36,585 bases of DNA from JBBTXG01 sp038062375 (GTDB taxonomy: Bacteria > Patescibacteriota > Minisyncoccia > Minisyncoccales > UBA10102). Below, one piece after another: positions 22,990 to 30,088 of the stretch. Where the stretch lies: contig JBBTXG010000007.1 of assembly GCA_038062375.1 (NCBI GenBank), positions 1 to 36,585 on the forward strand, in the 5' to 3' direction. The notes under the pieces were generated by a model that saw only the letters and a list, made by a program, of their open reading frames with translations, searched no databases and was not told where the DNA came from. Made by a program: the position numbers and the translations under genes. Each line of letters opens with the position of its first letter. Position 1 is the stretch's first letter.

Positions 22990-25503
22990 ATGCGAATCAA
23001 TACGCAGAGCTTCAGACTTCCTCCCCCTCTCTCAAGGATCGTGTGGGGAGGAGTTCTCCTTACCCTCCTTCTTCCACTCGTGAGCGCCTACCCTTATTTT
23101 GATCCTCCTCCTTGGGGCCAAGTGATTCTCTTTCGAATGGTGAGCATTTTTTTGTTTCTTTCCTTTTTCCTTTTTCTTCTCTGGAGTGAAAGTTGGAGTG
23201 CGCTTCTCTCTTTTATCAGAGCAAATCTTCTTTTGAAACTTCTGCTGGTGTTTGCGGGCATTTTGCTCTTGAGCACATTTTTCAGCCGTGACCCTTACTT
23301 CAGTTTCTGGGGAACTCCCTACCGAACATGGGGGGTGCTAAATGATCTTTTGTACATTGGATTTGCTCTCTTGGCGTTCTTTGCGCTCAAGCAAAAAAGT
23401 TGGAACATCCTTTGGAATGTTGCATTTGGAGTTGGAGCACTCGCTGCGTTCATCGCAATCTTTCAACAATTTGGCTTTCTCTCCGATGTTCTCGCGTCTG
23501 ACTCGAGACGGCCCGCCTCTACCTTTGGGAACGCAATGTTTCTTGCGGTTTTCTTGGGTACGCTCGCGCCCATGCTTGGCAGCTTTCTTGGAAAGGCAAA
23601 GTCCCTATGGAAAAAACTCCTCTACGGCTGTCTTTTCCTCTTGTTTCTCGCTGTTATCGTCTTGAGTGAAACGAGAGCAGTCTTTATCGGACTTGGAGTA
23701 GGATTTTTCTTTTTTCTGTTTTTCCACCCATCGAAACGCCCTCTTCTCAAAATTTCAAGCGCGGTTCTTTTTGGAATTGGAGTGCTCGTTCTCTTGACGG
23801 TCAACCTACTCTCTCCCCCGTCTTTTGTCCAACAAAAGAGCTTTCTTTCCAATCTTTGGCAGCGGCTCACCATTGAAAACCTCTTGAAAGAAGAACCGCG
23901 GTTTCCTGCATGGTCTTATGCGCTCAAGGCTCTCGAGGAACGACCATTGCTCGGCTACGGTCCTTACAACTCCTCCATTGCTTTCGATGCTTATTTTGAA
24001 TCTGGAGACCCAAGATTCCAAGGGAGAACCACTGGCTGGTGGGATACGTTTCACAACCTGTACCTCGATATTGCAACCGGAACCGGCATTGTCGGTTTAT
24101 CCATCTTCCTTTTGTTCATGGGCATTCTCTTTTGGAAACTCCACCTCGCAAGATATCTCCACAAAGAACGTGCTCTCCTCATCCATGGACTGCAGACTGC
24201 CTTTCTCGCCTATCTTGTTTCCATGATGTTCTCCTTTAATTCTCTTGCAACCTCTCTGCTCTTCTTTCTTCTCATTGGCTATGCCCTTTCCCTTCTTACC
24301 CAAGAACAAAAAGAAGACTCCTCCAAGTCAAAAACGCGCTTATCAACGCTTCCCACAGGAGTCAAACTTGTACTAAGTGTACTCCTCGTGGGTAGTACTC
24401 TTTGGGCTCTCTCCTTCACAACTCTTGCTCCTTTTTCTATTAATAAACAGCTCAATGTCGCAAGCGCTTCTGCCAGCGAGGATCGCTGCGGCGATGCGTT
24501 CCAGAGGTTTGAGAATCTTCCTTCCAATGGAAGCCTTGATTTCTATATCAATTCCCAATATATTGATGCTTTGAATCTGTGTCTTTCTCGATTTGCAGGA
24601 GAAGATCGCATCCTCGTTATCAAAAAAGCAATCGAGCTACTAAAAGAAAACGTCCAAATCAGGCCGGCTTTTACAAGAGCTTGGATTTCCCTTGCGGCGT
24701 TCACAAATCTGCTCATTGAACAAAGCACCGATACTCAAGAAAAAGAACTGCTCACCACAGAAGCTGAAGAATACCTCCAAAAAGCATCCCGGTTCAGCCC
24801 TCGAAGGCAGCAGATATTTGGAGAGTGGGCAAAAGTTGCGCTTGTCGCAGGAGATTTTGAGAAAGCACTGGAAAAAGCAAAGGAGTGCATTGCGCTCGAC
24901 AAAGATTCCAAAGAATGTTGGTGGATTCTTGCAAGAGCAGAACTTTCTCTCGGGAACAAAGAGAACGGCACTAAAGCTCTCAAAGAAGCAGCAGACAAGG
25001 GCTTTGGAATTTATTCAGAACAATCTCTTCTGCATATTGCAGAGGCCCATACTGCTTCTCAAGACTATGAAGCCTTAGCGAAGGTATATGAAGAAATCAT
25101 CTTTCGGTATTCCAAGAATCCGGGAAATCCCCAACACCACGCCTCTCTTGCGACGGTCTATCGAGAACTCAAACGCTACGAAGAGGCAAGGCATCAGGCA
25201 ATTGCGGTCTGGAAGCTCCAGCCAGAAAACCTTCAGGGAACAGAAGAATTTCTCCAAACACTTCCTTCTCCTTATAACACTCCCCTTGCCAAGGCGCTCG
25301 CGCTCCTCGAACAATCCCGAATACGAGTGGAAGCAGAGCCAAACAACTTTCACCATTATCTCAATCTTGCCTATGCCTATCTCTTGATTGATGAGTACGA
25401 AAAGGTAGAGAGTGCTCTTTCCAAGGTTTTACGGTTCAACCCCGCGGCGCAAAACGAGGTTCAGAATATCTTGCTTCTTCTCCCTCAAAATCGAAACCAA
25501 TAA
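22990..25503 (+). CDS. O-antigen ligase/polymerase with TPR tail
   Basis: An 837-residue protein. Residues 15-455 have about 11-12 hydrophobic segments and the Wzy_C/WaaL core: RFPAWSYALKALEERPLLGYGP and, in the large extracytoplasmic loop, TGWWDTFHNLYLDIATGTG, with the catalytic-type His. Residues about 480-830 are TPR-like helix pairs (for example FEKALEKAKECIALDKDS), probably outside the membrane. The family joins or polymerises lipid-linked glycans. TPR-bearing versions (PglL/WaaL relatives) may bind an acceptor protein or the polymer. It ends in a bidirectional terminator (25553-25576). It is the likely last step of export for the glycan made by this locus. Confidence 0.85.
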   Translation: MRINTQSFRLPPPLSRIVWGGVLLTLLLPLVSAYPYFDPPPWGQVILFRMVSIFLFLSFFLFLLWSESWSALLSFIRANLLLKLLLVFAGILLLSTFFSRDPYFSFWGTPYRTWGVLNDLLYIGFALLAFFALKQKSWNILWNVAFGVGALAAFIAIFQQFGFLSDVLASDSRRPASTFGNAMFLAVFLGTLAPMLGSFLGKAKSLWKKLLYGCLFLLFLAVIVLSETRAVFIGLGVGFFFFLFFHPSKRPLLKISSAVLFGIGVLVLLTVNLLSPPSFVQQKSFLSNLWQRLTIENLLKEEPRFPAWSYALKALEERPLLGYGPYNSSIAFDAYFESGDPRFQGRTTGWWDTFHNLYLDIATGTGIVGLSIFLLFMGILFWKLHLARYLHKERALLIHGLQTAFLAYLVSMMFSFNSLATSLLFFLLIGYALSLLTQEQKEDSSKSKTRLSTLPTGVKLVLSVLLVGSTLWALSFTTLAPFSINKQLNVASASASEDRCGDAFQRFENLPSNGSLDFYINSQYIDALNLCLSRFAGEDRILVIKKAIELLKENVQIRPAFTRAWISLAAFTNLLIEQSTDTQEKELLTTEAEEYLQKASRFSPRRQQIFGEWAKVALVAGDFEKALEKAKECIALDKDSKECWWILARAELSLGNKENGTKALKEAADKGFGIYSEQSLLHIAEAHTASQDYEALAKVYEEIIFRYSKNPGNPQHHASLATVYRELKRYEEARHQAIAVWKLQPENLQGTEEFLQTLPSPYNTPLAKALALLEQSRIRVEAEPNNFHHYLNLAYAYLLIDEYEKVESALSKVLRFNPAAQNEVQNILLLLPQNRNQ

Positions 25504-25552
25504 TATCTCGATTATTGCAAACACAAAGAGGCAATCTTACATTGAGAAAAGT

Positions 25553-25576
25553 AAAGGGAACCTTCTGGTTCCCTTT
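25553..25576. terminator. Bidirectional intrinsic terminator
   Basis: AAAGGGAACC (25553-25562), a TTCT loop and GGTTCCCTTT (25567-25576) form a perfect 10-bp stem with A-rich and T-rich flanks on both sides. It lies between the convergent O-antigen ligase and fabF genes and can end both. Confidence 0.85.
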
Positions 25577-25625
25577 TCAAAGTATCCATTATTCTCCCTA
25601 TCGCAATGACAGGATAGAAAACTCT

Positions 25626-26879
25626 TTAAGTCACGATTCCCGGCGCTGCCAATATCAGCACCGAGTTATGTCCCCCGAAGCCAAAGGAGTTGCTCATGGC
25701 GACCTCCACCTTGCATGGGCGGGCCTTTTTCGGAACATAATCTAAGTCACAGTCGGGATCCTGATGTTCCAGATTGATCGTTGGTGGAATGACCCCATGC
25801 TGTATAGCCAGGATACAGGCCGCTGCCTCCAGAGCGCCACCAGCACCCAAGAGGTGGCCGGTCATGGACTTGGTGGAGCTTATAGGCACGCGGTAAGCAT
25901 GCTTCCCCAAGGCAGACTTGATAGCCAAAGTCTCCAATCGATCATTCAAGGGAGTAGAGGTACCATGAGCATTGATATAGTCTACGTCCTCCGGTTGTAT
26001 GCCTGCTTTCTCCATGGCAAGTTCCATTGCCTTTGCAGCGTCTTTGCCGTCTGGAGAAGGATTGGTCTCATGGTAAGCATCTGAAGTAGCAGCGTATGCC
26101 AGTACCTCTGCCAAAGGTTTGACTCCTCGTCTTTCCATGCTTTCCTCGGTTTCCATAACTAGAATAGTAGCGCCCTCGCCCATTACAAATCCATCTCTTC
26201 CAGCATCAAAGGGCCTGCTCGCTTGTCTTGGATTCTCATTATGCTTAGAAAGAGCATGGAGAGCATTGAAGCTCGCAACCCCAATGGGGCAAATCGGTGC
26301 TTCTGCTCCTCCAACAATGACAATATCTGCATCGCCCCATCGAATCAGTTTCCAGCCCAATCCGATTGCATCTGCGCCACTCGAGCAGGAAGATACTACA
26401 CAACAATTTTGACCCTTCGCCCCTATCATCATAGAGATTCGCCCTGATGCCATGTCAGCAAGTATCCTGGGCAAGGTGAAAACATCAACGCGTCCTGGTC
26501 CTCTGTTATGGAGCACGCCTACCTGTTCTTCTGTGGTACCTATACCGCCAATGCCGCTGCCCACAATAACGGAAATCCGGTAGGGATCAACTGGGAGGGC
26601 TTCCCGATTCAAATTTGCCTGGTTTAACGCTTCAGAAGCAGCTGCCATGGCAAACTGAACGAAACGATCCATACGCCGCGCTTCCTTCCTCTCCATATAC
26701 CTCGTAGGATCAAATCCCTTCACCTCTGCGGCGAATGTCGTCTCAAATCCTTCAGGATTAAACAGAGTGATAGGACCTACCCCCGACTCTCCTCCCACAA
26801 GCCTCTTCCAAGTAGAAGTCACGTCAGGCCCGAGCGGGCTTATCACACCCATACCCGTAACCAATACTTTTTGTGGCAT
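25626..26879 (-). CDS. fabF: Beta-ketoacyl-ACP synthase II
   Basis: A 417-residue KAS of normal length with an intact catalytic triad Cys165 (VSSCSSG), His305 (NAHGTSTPLND) and His342 (GHLLGAGG), plus Lys337. It elongates acyl-ACP with malonyl-ACP. The nucleophile block reads SSCSSG rather than the usual ACATG. It has its own extended -10 promoter and a perfectly spaced GGGAGG Shine-Dalgarno, so it may be regulated apart from the upstream idi gene. No other fatty-acid elongation gene (FabD, FabG, FabZ, FabI) is in the window; many CPR lineages lack the whole set. It might elongate an acyl group for the nearby acyl-ACP system or act in another condensation. Confidence 0.93.
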   Translation of the reverse strand: MPQKVLVTGMGVISPLGPDVTSTWKRLVGGESGVGPITLFNPEGFETTFAAEVKGFDPTRYMERKEARRMDRFVQFAMAAASEALNQANLNREALPVDPYRISVIVGSGIGGIGTTEEQVGVLHNRGPGRVDVFTLPRILADMASGRISMMIGAKGQNCCVVSSCSSGADAIGLGWKLIRWGDADIVIVGGAEAPICPIGVASFNALHALSKHNENPRQASRPFDAGRDGFVMGEGATILVMETEESMERRGVKPLAEVLAYAATSDAYHETNPSPDGKDAAKAMELAMEKAGIQPEDVDYINAHGTSTPLNDRLETLAIKSALGKHAYRVPISSTKSMTGHLLGAGGALEAAACILAIQHGVIPPTINLEHQDPDCDLDYVPKKARPCKVEVAMSNSFGFGGHNSVLILAAPGIVT

Positions 26880-26907
26880 CTGAACCTCCCTATAAGTTTC
26901 TCCCTCT

Positions 26908-26916
26908 ACTATACCA
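26908..26916 (-). promoter_or_regulatory. Extended -10 promoter of fabF
   Basis: On the minus strand TGGTATAGT (TGn plus TATAGT). Transcription would start near 26901, giving a leader of about 22 nt with the GGGAGG Shine-Dalgarno 5 nt before the ATG. The -35 region is poor, which is usual for extended -10 promoters. Confidence 0.5.
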
Positions 26917-26928
26917 CAAGAAAGTTCT

Positions 26929-27450
26929 TTAAGGAGCTTTTTCTAATTCTTTCAAAACTTTCTCGAGTGCGATCTTAAACCACGCACTATATTTTTCAGG
27001 ATGTTCTCGCACATCTCTTTGCAAGCTTTCCTTGTCTATCCATCTAAAATTCATCACCTCTTGCGGATTCAAGACCATCTCTCCGTTGAACATCCCCTTA
27101 TATACATGATCAAATTCGTGCTCCCAAAGATCATGATCCAACTCTACTTTGTAGATGAATTGAAAAATCTCTTTGAGTTCGCAGTCAAACCCCATTTCTT
27201 CTTTGAGCCGACGCCGAGCGGCTTGCCCCGTCGCTTCTCCCGGACGCGGATGACCGCAGCAGGCATTCGACCACAACCCTCCAGAGTGATACTTGCCCTT
27301 CGCCCTTTGCTGCAAAAGCATCTCACCTTTCGAGTTCAAAATGAATATCGAAAACGACCGGTGCAATGTGCCTTTGCGATGCGTCTCTATTTTTTCTTCT
27401 GTGCCAATCTCTCGGTCTTGTTCATCGACGAGGATAACTGTTTCTTCCAT
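26929..27450 (-). CDS. idi: Isopentenyl-diphosphate isomerase, type I
   Basis: A 173-residue Nudix-like type I IDI. The metal and catalytic residues His24, His30, Cys64/65, His67 (NACCGHPRPGE), Glu110 and Glu112 (WEHEFDH) match the Escherichia coli enzyme, and the Nudix-like helix GEATGQAARRRLKEEMG is present. It converts IPP to DMAPP, supplying undecaprenyl and other isoprenoids, and thus the lipid carrier for the glycan locus. Most related small genomes either use this gene or the unrelated type II enzyme. It lies 13 nt after the ZIP gene. An imperfect -10 (TAGAAT) is 15 nt before the ATG. Confidence 0.93.
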   Translation of the reverse strand: MEETVILVDEQDREIGTEEKIETHRKGTLHRSFSIFILNSKGEMLLQQRAKGKYHSGGLWSNACCGHPRPGEATGQAARRRLKEEMGFDCELKEIFQFIYKVELDHDLWEHEFDHVYKGMFNGEMVLNPQEVMNFRWIDKESLQRDVREHPEKYSAWFKIALEKVLKELEKAP

Positions 27451-27463
27451 AGCGAGAGATGAA

Positions 27464-28195
27464 TTATTCTACAAATGTGAGCAACCACATAAACGCAATT
27501 CCCCCTCCAAATATCGATAAAATCTGAAGGGATTTTTTCAGGCTCTCCTCTCTGCGAATCTCGGGAACGAAATCAGAAGCTCCTACGTAGAGAAATGTTC
27601 CAACTGCAAAAAGTAAAAAGAGTGCAATCCATTCTCCGATAAGCCCGCCAAGCAAGTAACTTACAACGCCTCCCGCAATGATGCTCGTGGCAGAGAAAAA
27701 ATTGAGCAGCAAGGCCCTTTTTTTTGAAAATCCCGCGTAGAGCAGCACAGCGAATTCAGAAATTTCTTGGGGAATTTCGTGGAGCGCCACTGCCGCGCTC
27801 GTAACAAATCCGAGCTTCACATCCACAAGAAAAGCGGCGGCAATAATCACTCCATCTAAAAAGTTATGGAGGCTATCCCCCACCAAACTCAAAACTCCAA
27901 GAGACGCGTGCTTCGTTTGTCCCTTATGGCTGTGATGCCAGTGAAGGATATTCTCAATAAAGAAGAATATCCCGAATCCAATGAGCACGAGGAGGAATTG
28001 ATGCGTTCCACCTATTTGCTCAATTGCTTCGGGGAGCAAATGGAGAAAAGCTGCTCCTAGAAGCGCTCCTGCCGCAAACGCCACAAGAAAAATAGTCAGT
28101 CTCTCCAAAAGATCTTTTTTCAGAAGCAACAAAAGCGTCCCTGACAAAGACAGAAGACTAATGCATCCGGTAGCAATGAGAAGAGGAAGAAGCAT
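27464..28195 (-). CDS. ZIP-family divalent metal transporter
   Basis: A 243-residue protein with about 7-8 transmembrane segments and the ZIP signature residues: HNFLDG in one helix and HEIPQE in the next, which together form the binuclear metal site. A His-rich loop (HWHHSHKG) lies before the HNFLDG helix. ZIP proteins import Zn, Fe or Mn. The TATATT box lies 5 nt before the ATG, but the gene follows the permease gene by only 15 nt and may simply be in the same operon. Metal preference cannot be told. Confidence 0.88.
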   Translation of the reverse strand: MLLPLLIATGCISLLSLSGTLLLLLKKDLLERLTIFLVAFAAGALLGAAFLHLLPEAIEQIGGTHQFLLVLIGFGIFFFIENILHWHHSHKGQTKHASLGVLSLVGDSLHNFLDGVIIAAAFLVDVKLGFVTSAAVALHEIPQEISEFAVLLYAGFSKKRALLLNFFSATSIIAGGVVSYLLGGLIGEWIALFLLFAVGTFLYVGASDFVPEIRREESLKKSLQILSIFGGGIAFMWLLTFVE

Positions 28196-28210
28196 ATATA
28201 AATATACCTA

Positions 28211-29254
28211 TTATTTCAAATACTTTTGTTTCTTATGCCCAAATTCCTTTTGATAGATATTAAGCATCGTCACGAGAAAGCTAAGAACCAGGGGGCCCAG
28301 CAGAAATCCGATCAGACCAAAAAAAGTAATTCCTCCGAGCACGCTCAAGAGCACCAAAAATGGATGAAGAGAAATTTCTCGCTCGATCAATCGAGGACCG
28401 AGGATATTCTCAATAAGCCCAATTGTCAAAACCCCCCATGCTGCCAATCCCAGAGCACCGAGTTCATGTCCGGTGAAAAATAAGAATGCGGCAGCGGGAA
28501 AAATCAAGAGCGCTGTTCCAATGCCTGGAATCAAAGCAAAAAGAAAGGCAACGCTCCCCCACAACGTCGCGTTGGATATCCCAAAAACCGCAAAGCCAAT
28601 TCCCGTAAGGATCGCCTGAATGAAAGCAACCGTAAAAGAGCCTTTTACCACTGCGCGCACCGCAGCCTGCAATGTACGGAAAATCTCTCGATCATAATAA
28701 TCTGACAAGGGACTAAGCGCGATAATCTTTTGAAGCAATCTTCCTCCGTCTTTTAGCAAATAGTAAAAAGCAAAAAGCGCGAGGAAAAAAGTAAGCGCGA
28801 ATTGGGCAAGTCCAGAAAAAATGGTGCGCACATGCTCTACCGTCCACTGCACAATCTGCTTTGCGTATTCATCGAAACGAATTGAAAAATCCGGTATAAA
28901 AACTCGAAGCTGTGACTCCACCATTGTTTTTATTTTATCGAATACTTCGATCCGCCAACCCTCTGAAGTAACCGTGAGATATAACTCTTTCGATTCTTGA
29001 AAAATCTGAAATCCAAAAAAGAGAATGGGTATCAACAAAAGAACAAATACAATCACCACCGTGCTGAATGCGGCCAATCCTTTTCTCCCTTTCCAGATGA
29101 TAAGCACTCTTTCGTAGAGCGGCTGAAACACAATTGCCAAAGCAACTGCTAAAAGCAAAGCGTGGAGATACGGGAGCAGAAGTAAAACAATCAAAAGCAA
29201 AGCTCCCACAAGCAAAAATAACAAAAAAAGAAATTGTAATTTCTGGTACTCCAT
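28211..29254 (-). CDS. AI-2E family (PerM/YdiK-type) membrane protein
   Basis: A 347-residue polytopic protein of the AI-2E transporter / PerM family: two N-terminal segments, a long soluble loop, then a block of C-terminal segments with GxxxG-type motifs (FALIPGIGTAL, GPRLIEREISLHPFLVLLS). Some members export autoinducer-2 or act as Na/H antiporters, but function is unproven for most. It lies 7 nt downstream of the nuclease gene and 15 nt upstream of the ZIP gene. Confidence 0.85.
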   Translation of the reverse strand: MEYQKLQFLFLLFLLVGALLLIVLLLLPYLHALLLAVALAIVFQPLYERVLIIWKGRKGLAAFSTVVIVFVLLLIPILFFGFQIFQESKELYLTVTSEGWRIEVFDKIKTMVESQLRVFIPDFSIRFDEYAKQIVQWTVEHVRTIFSGLAQFALTFFLALFAFYYLLKDGGRLLQKIIALSPLSDYYDREIFRTLQAAVRAVVKGSFTVAFIQAILTGIGFAVFGISNATLWGSVAFLFALIPGIGTALLIFPAAAFLFFTGHELGALGLAAWGVLTIGLIENILGPRLIEREISLHPFLVLLSVLGGITFFGLIGFLLGPLVLSFLVTMLNIYQKEFGHKKQKYLK

Positions 29255-29261
29255 GTCGGTG

Positions 29262-30050
29262 TCAAAACAGCTCGTTCAAACCCATCTTATCCTCAAAAGG
29301 AACCAAAGCGCCTTGAACAGCTTTGCGATACACACAAAAATCACAGTCGGGATTGGCTTGCGGCAACATATCAGAAACGAGGCACGAGCGCGCTTTCAAT
29401 AAGGCGTCTTGTATCCACGAGTCATCTCCTTCATAAGGAATAATCTTTGCATCGAATTCGAGTTTAGCGTCGAAAGCAGCTGCGTCTGTTCTCCCATTTA
29501 CATATACAAAGTACCCCATGGGGGAAACAGAAAATCCATTGTTCCGCAGAAGCCACTGGTAAATCTCAACCTGACGCTTATATCCCTCCTGCCATGGAGC
29601 GTCAATTCTCACCTCTCCATTCTTGCTTGTTGCTTTGTAATCTACCACCAAGAGCTCGCCATTGGATGATCGCCAGATGTCGTCCACACCGCCTGAAACC
29701 ATAAATCCGCTTGGCTCATGATAGTATTGAATGCCGACAAAAGGATCTCTCCACTCATCTATCTTTGGATGCTCAAAGGGAATGGCGTCAACCCCATACT
29801 GCTCCATCAAAGGGTGTGGAGACTGCTTCATGCGGTGGATATCAAACTCCTTTTTTAAAAGTGTATCAACTGCCGAGTTTAAGCTGAAAGGAAAGCCCGG
29901 GGGCTGATCCACGCCCAATCTCCGGTCTACATAAAAACACTTCTGGCACTTCAGAAAATTCTCTAGCTTCGAACGGCTTAAGGGATAAGGATGTTTTGAT
30001 TTCGGGTCAAAAAGATTTTTTGTCCGCTTTCCGTAGTAATAGGAAGACAT
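29262..30050 (-). CDS. PD-(D/E)XK nuclease, Cas4/RecB-like
   Basis: A 262-residue nuclease with the RecB-type catalytic residues Asp123/124 (GGVDDIW), Asp137 and Lys139 (VVDYKA), and QVEIYQWLL (160-168). Four cysteines, Cys35 and Cys38 (CQKC) and Cys236 and Cys239 (CDFC), bracket the domain as in Cas4 and AddB, where they hold a [4Fe-4S] cluster. No CRISPR array or other cas gene is seen, so a role in DNA repair or recombination is more likely than adaptation. The start at 30050 is only 6 nt from an extended -10 box, which implies a leaderless mRNA. Confidence 0.8.
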   Translation of the reverse strand: MSSYYYGKRTKNLFDPKSKHPYPLSRSKLENFLKCQKCFYVDRRLGVDQPPGFPFSLNSAVDTLLKKEFDIHRMKQSPHPLMEQYGVDAIPFEHPKIDEWRDPFVGIQYYHEPSGFMVSGGVDDIWRSSNGELLVVDYKATSKNGEVRIDAPWQEGYKRQVEIYQWLLRNNGFSVSPMGYFVYVNGRTDAAAFDAKLEFDAKIIPYEGDDSWIQDALLKARSCLVSDMLPQANPDCDFCVYRKAVQGALVPFEDKMGLNELF

Positions 30051-30056
30051 ATTCTG

Positions 30057-30065
30057 ATTTTAACA
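30057..30065 (-). promoter_or_regulatory. Extended -10 promoter of the nuclease gene
   Basis: On the minus strand TGTTAAAAT (TGn plus TAAAAT) is followed by CAGAAT and then the ATG at 30050. Transcription would start at or next to the A of the start codon. There is no Shine-Dalgarno, so the mRNA is probably leaderless. Confidence 0.5.
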
Positions 30066-30074
30066 CAAGAAAGC

Positions 30075-30080
30075 TATAAT
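30075..30080 (+). promoter_or_regulatory. -10 element of the acyl-ligase fusion gene
   Basis: A perfect TATAAT ends 8 nt before the ATG at 30089; the -35 region (TTCTGA, 30052-30057, 17-bp spacer) is weak. No Shine-Dalgarno lies between. The start of transcription would be 1-2 nt before the start codon, so a leaderless mRNA is expected. Confidence 0.55.
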
Positions 30081-30088
30081 GGCATCAT

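Noticed and set aside
29262..30050. CRISPR-Cas4
   Set aside because: No CRISPR repeats and no other cas genes are in the window, so the Cas4 name is not used.
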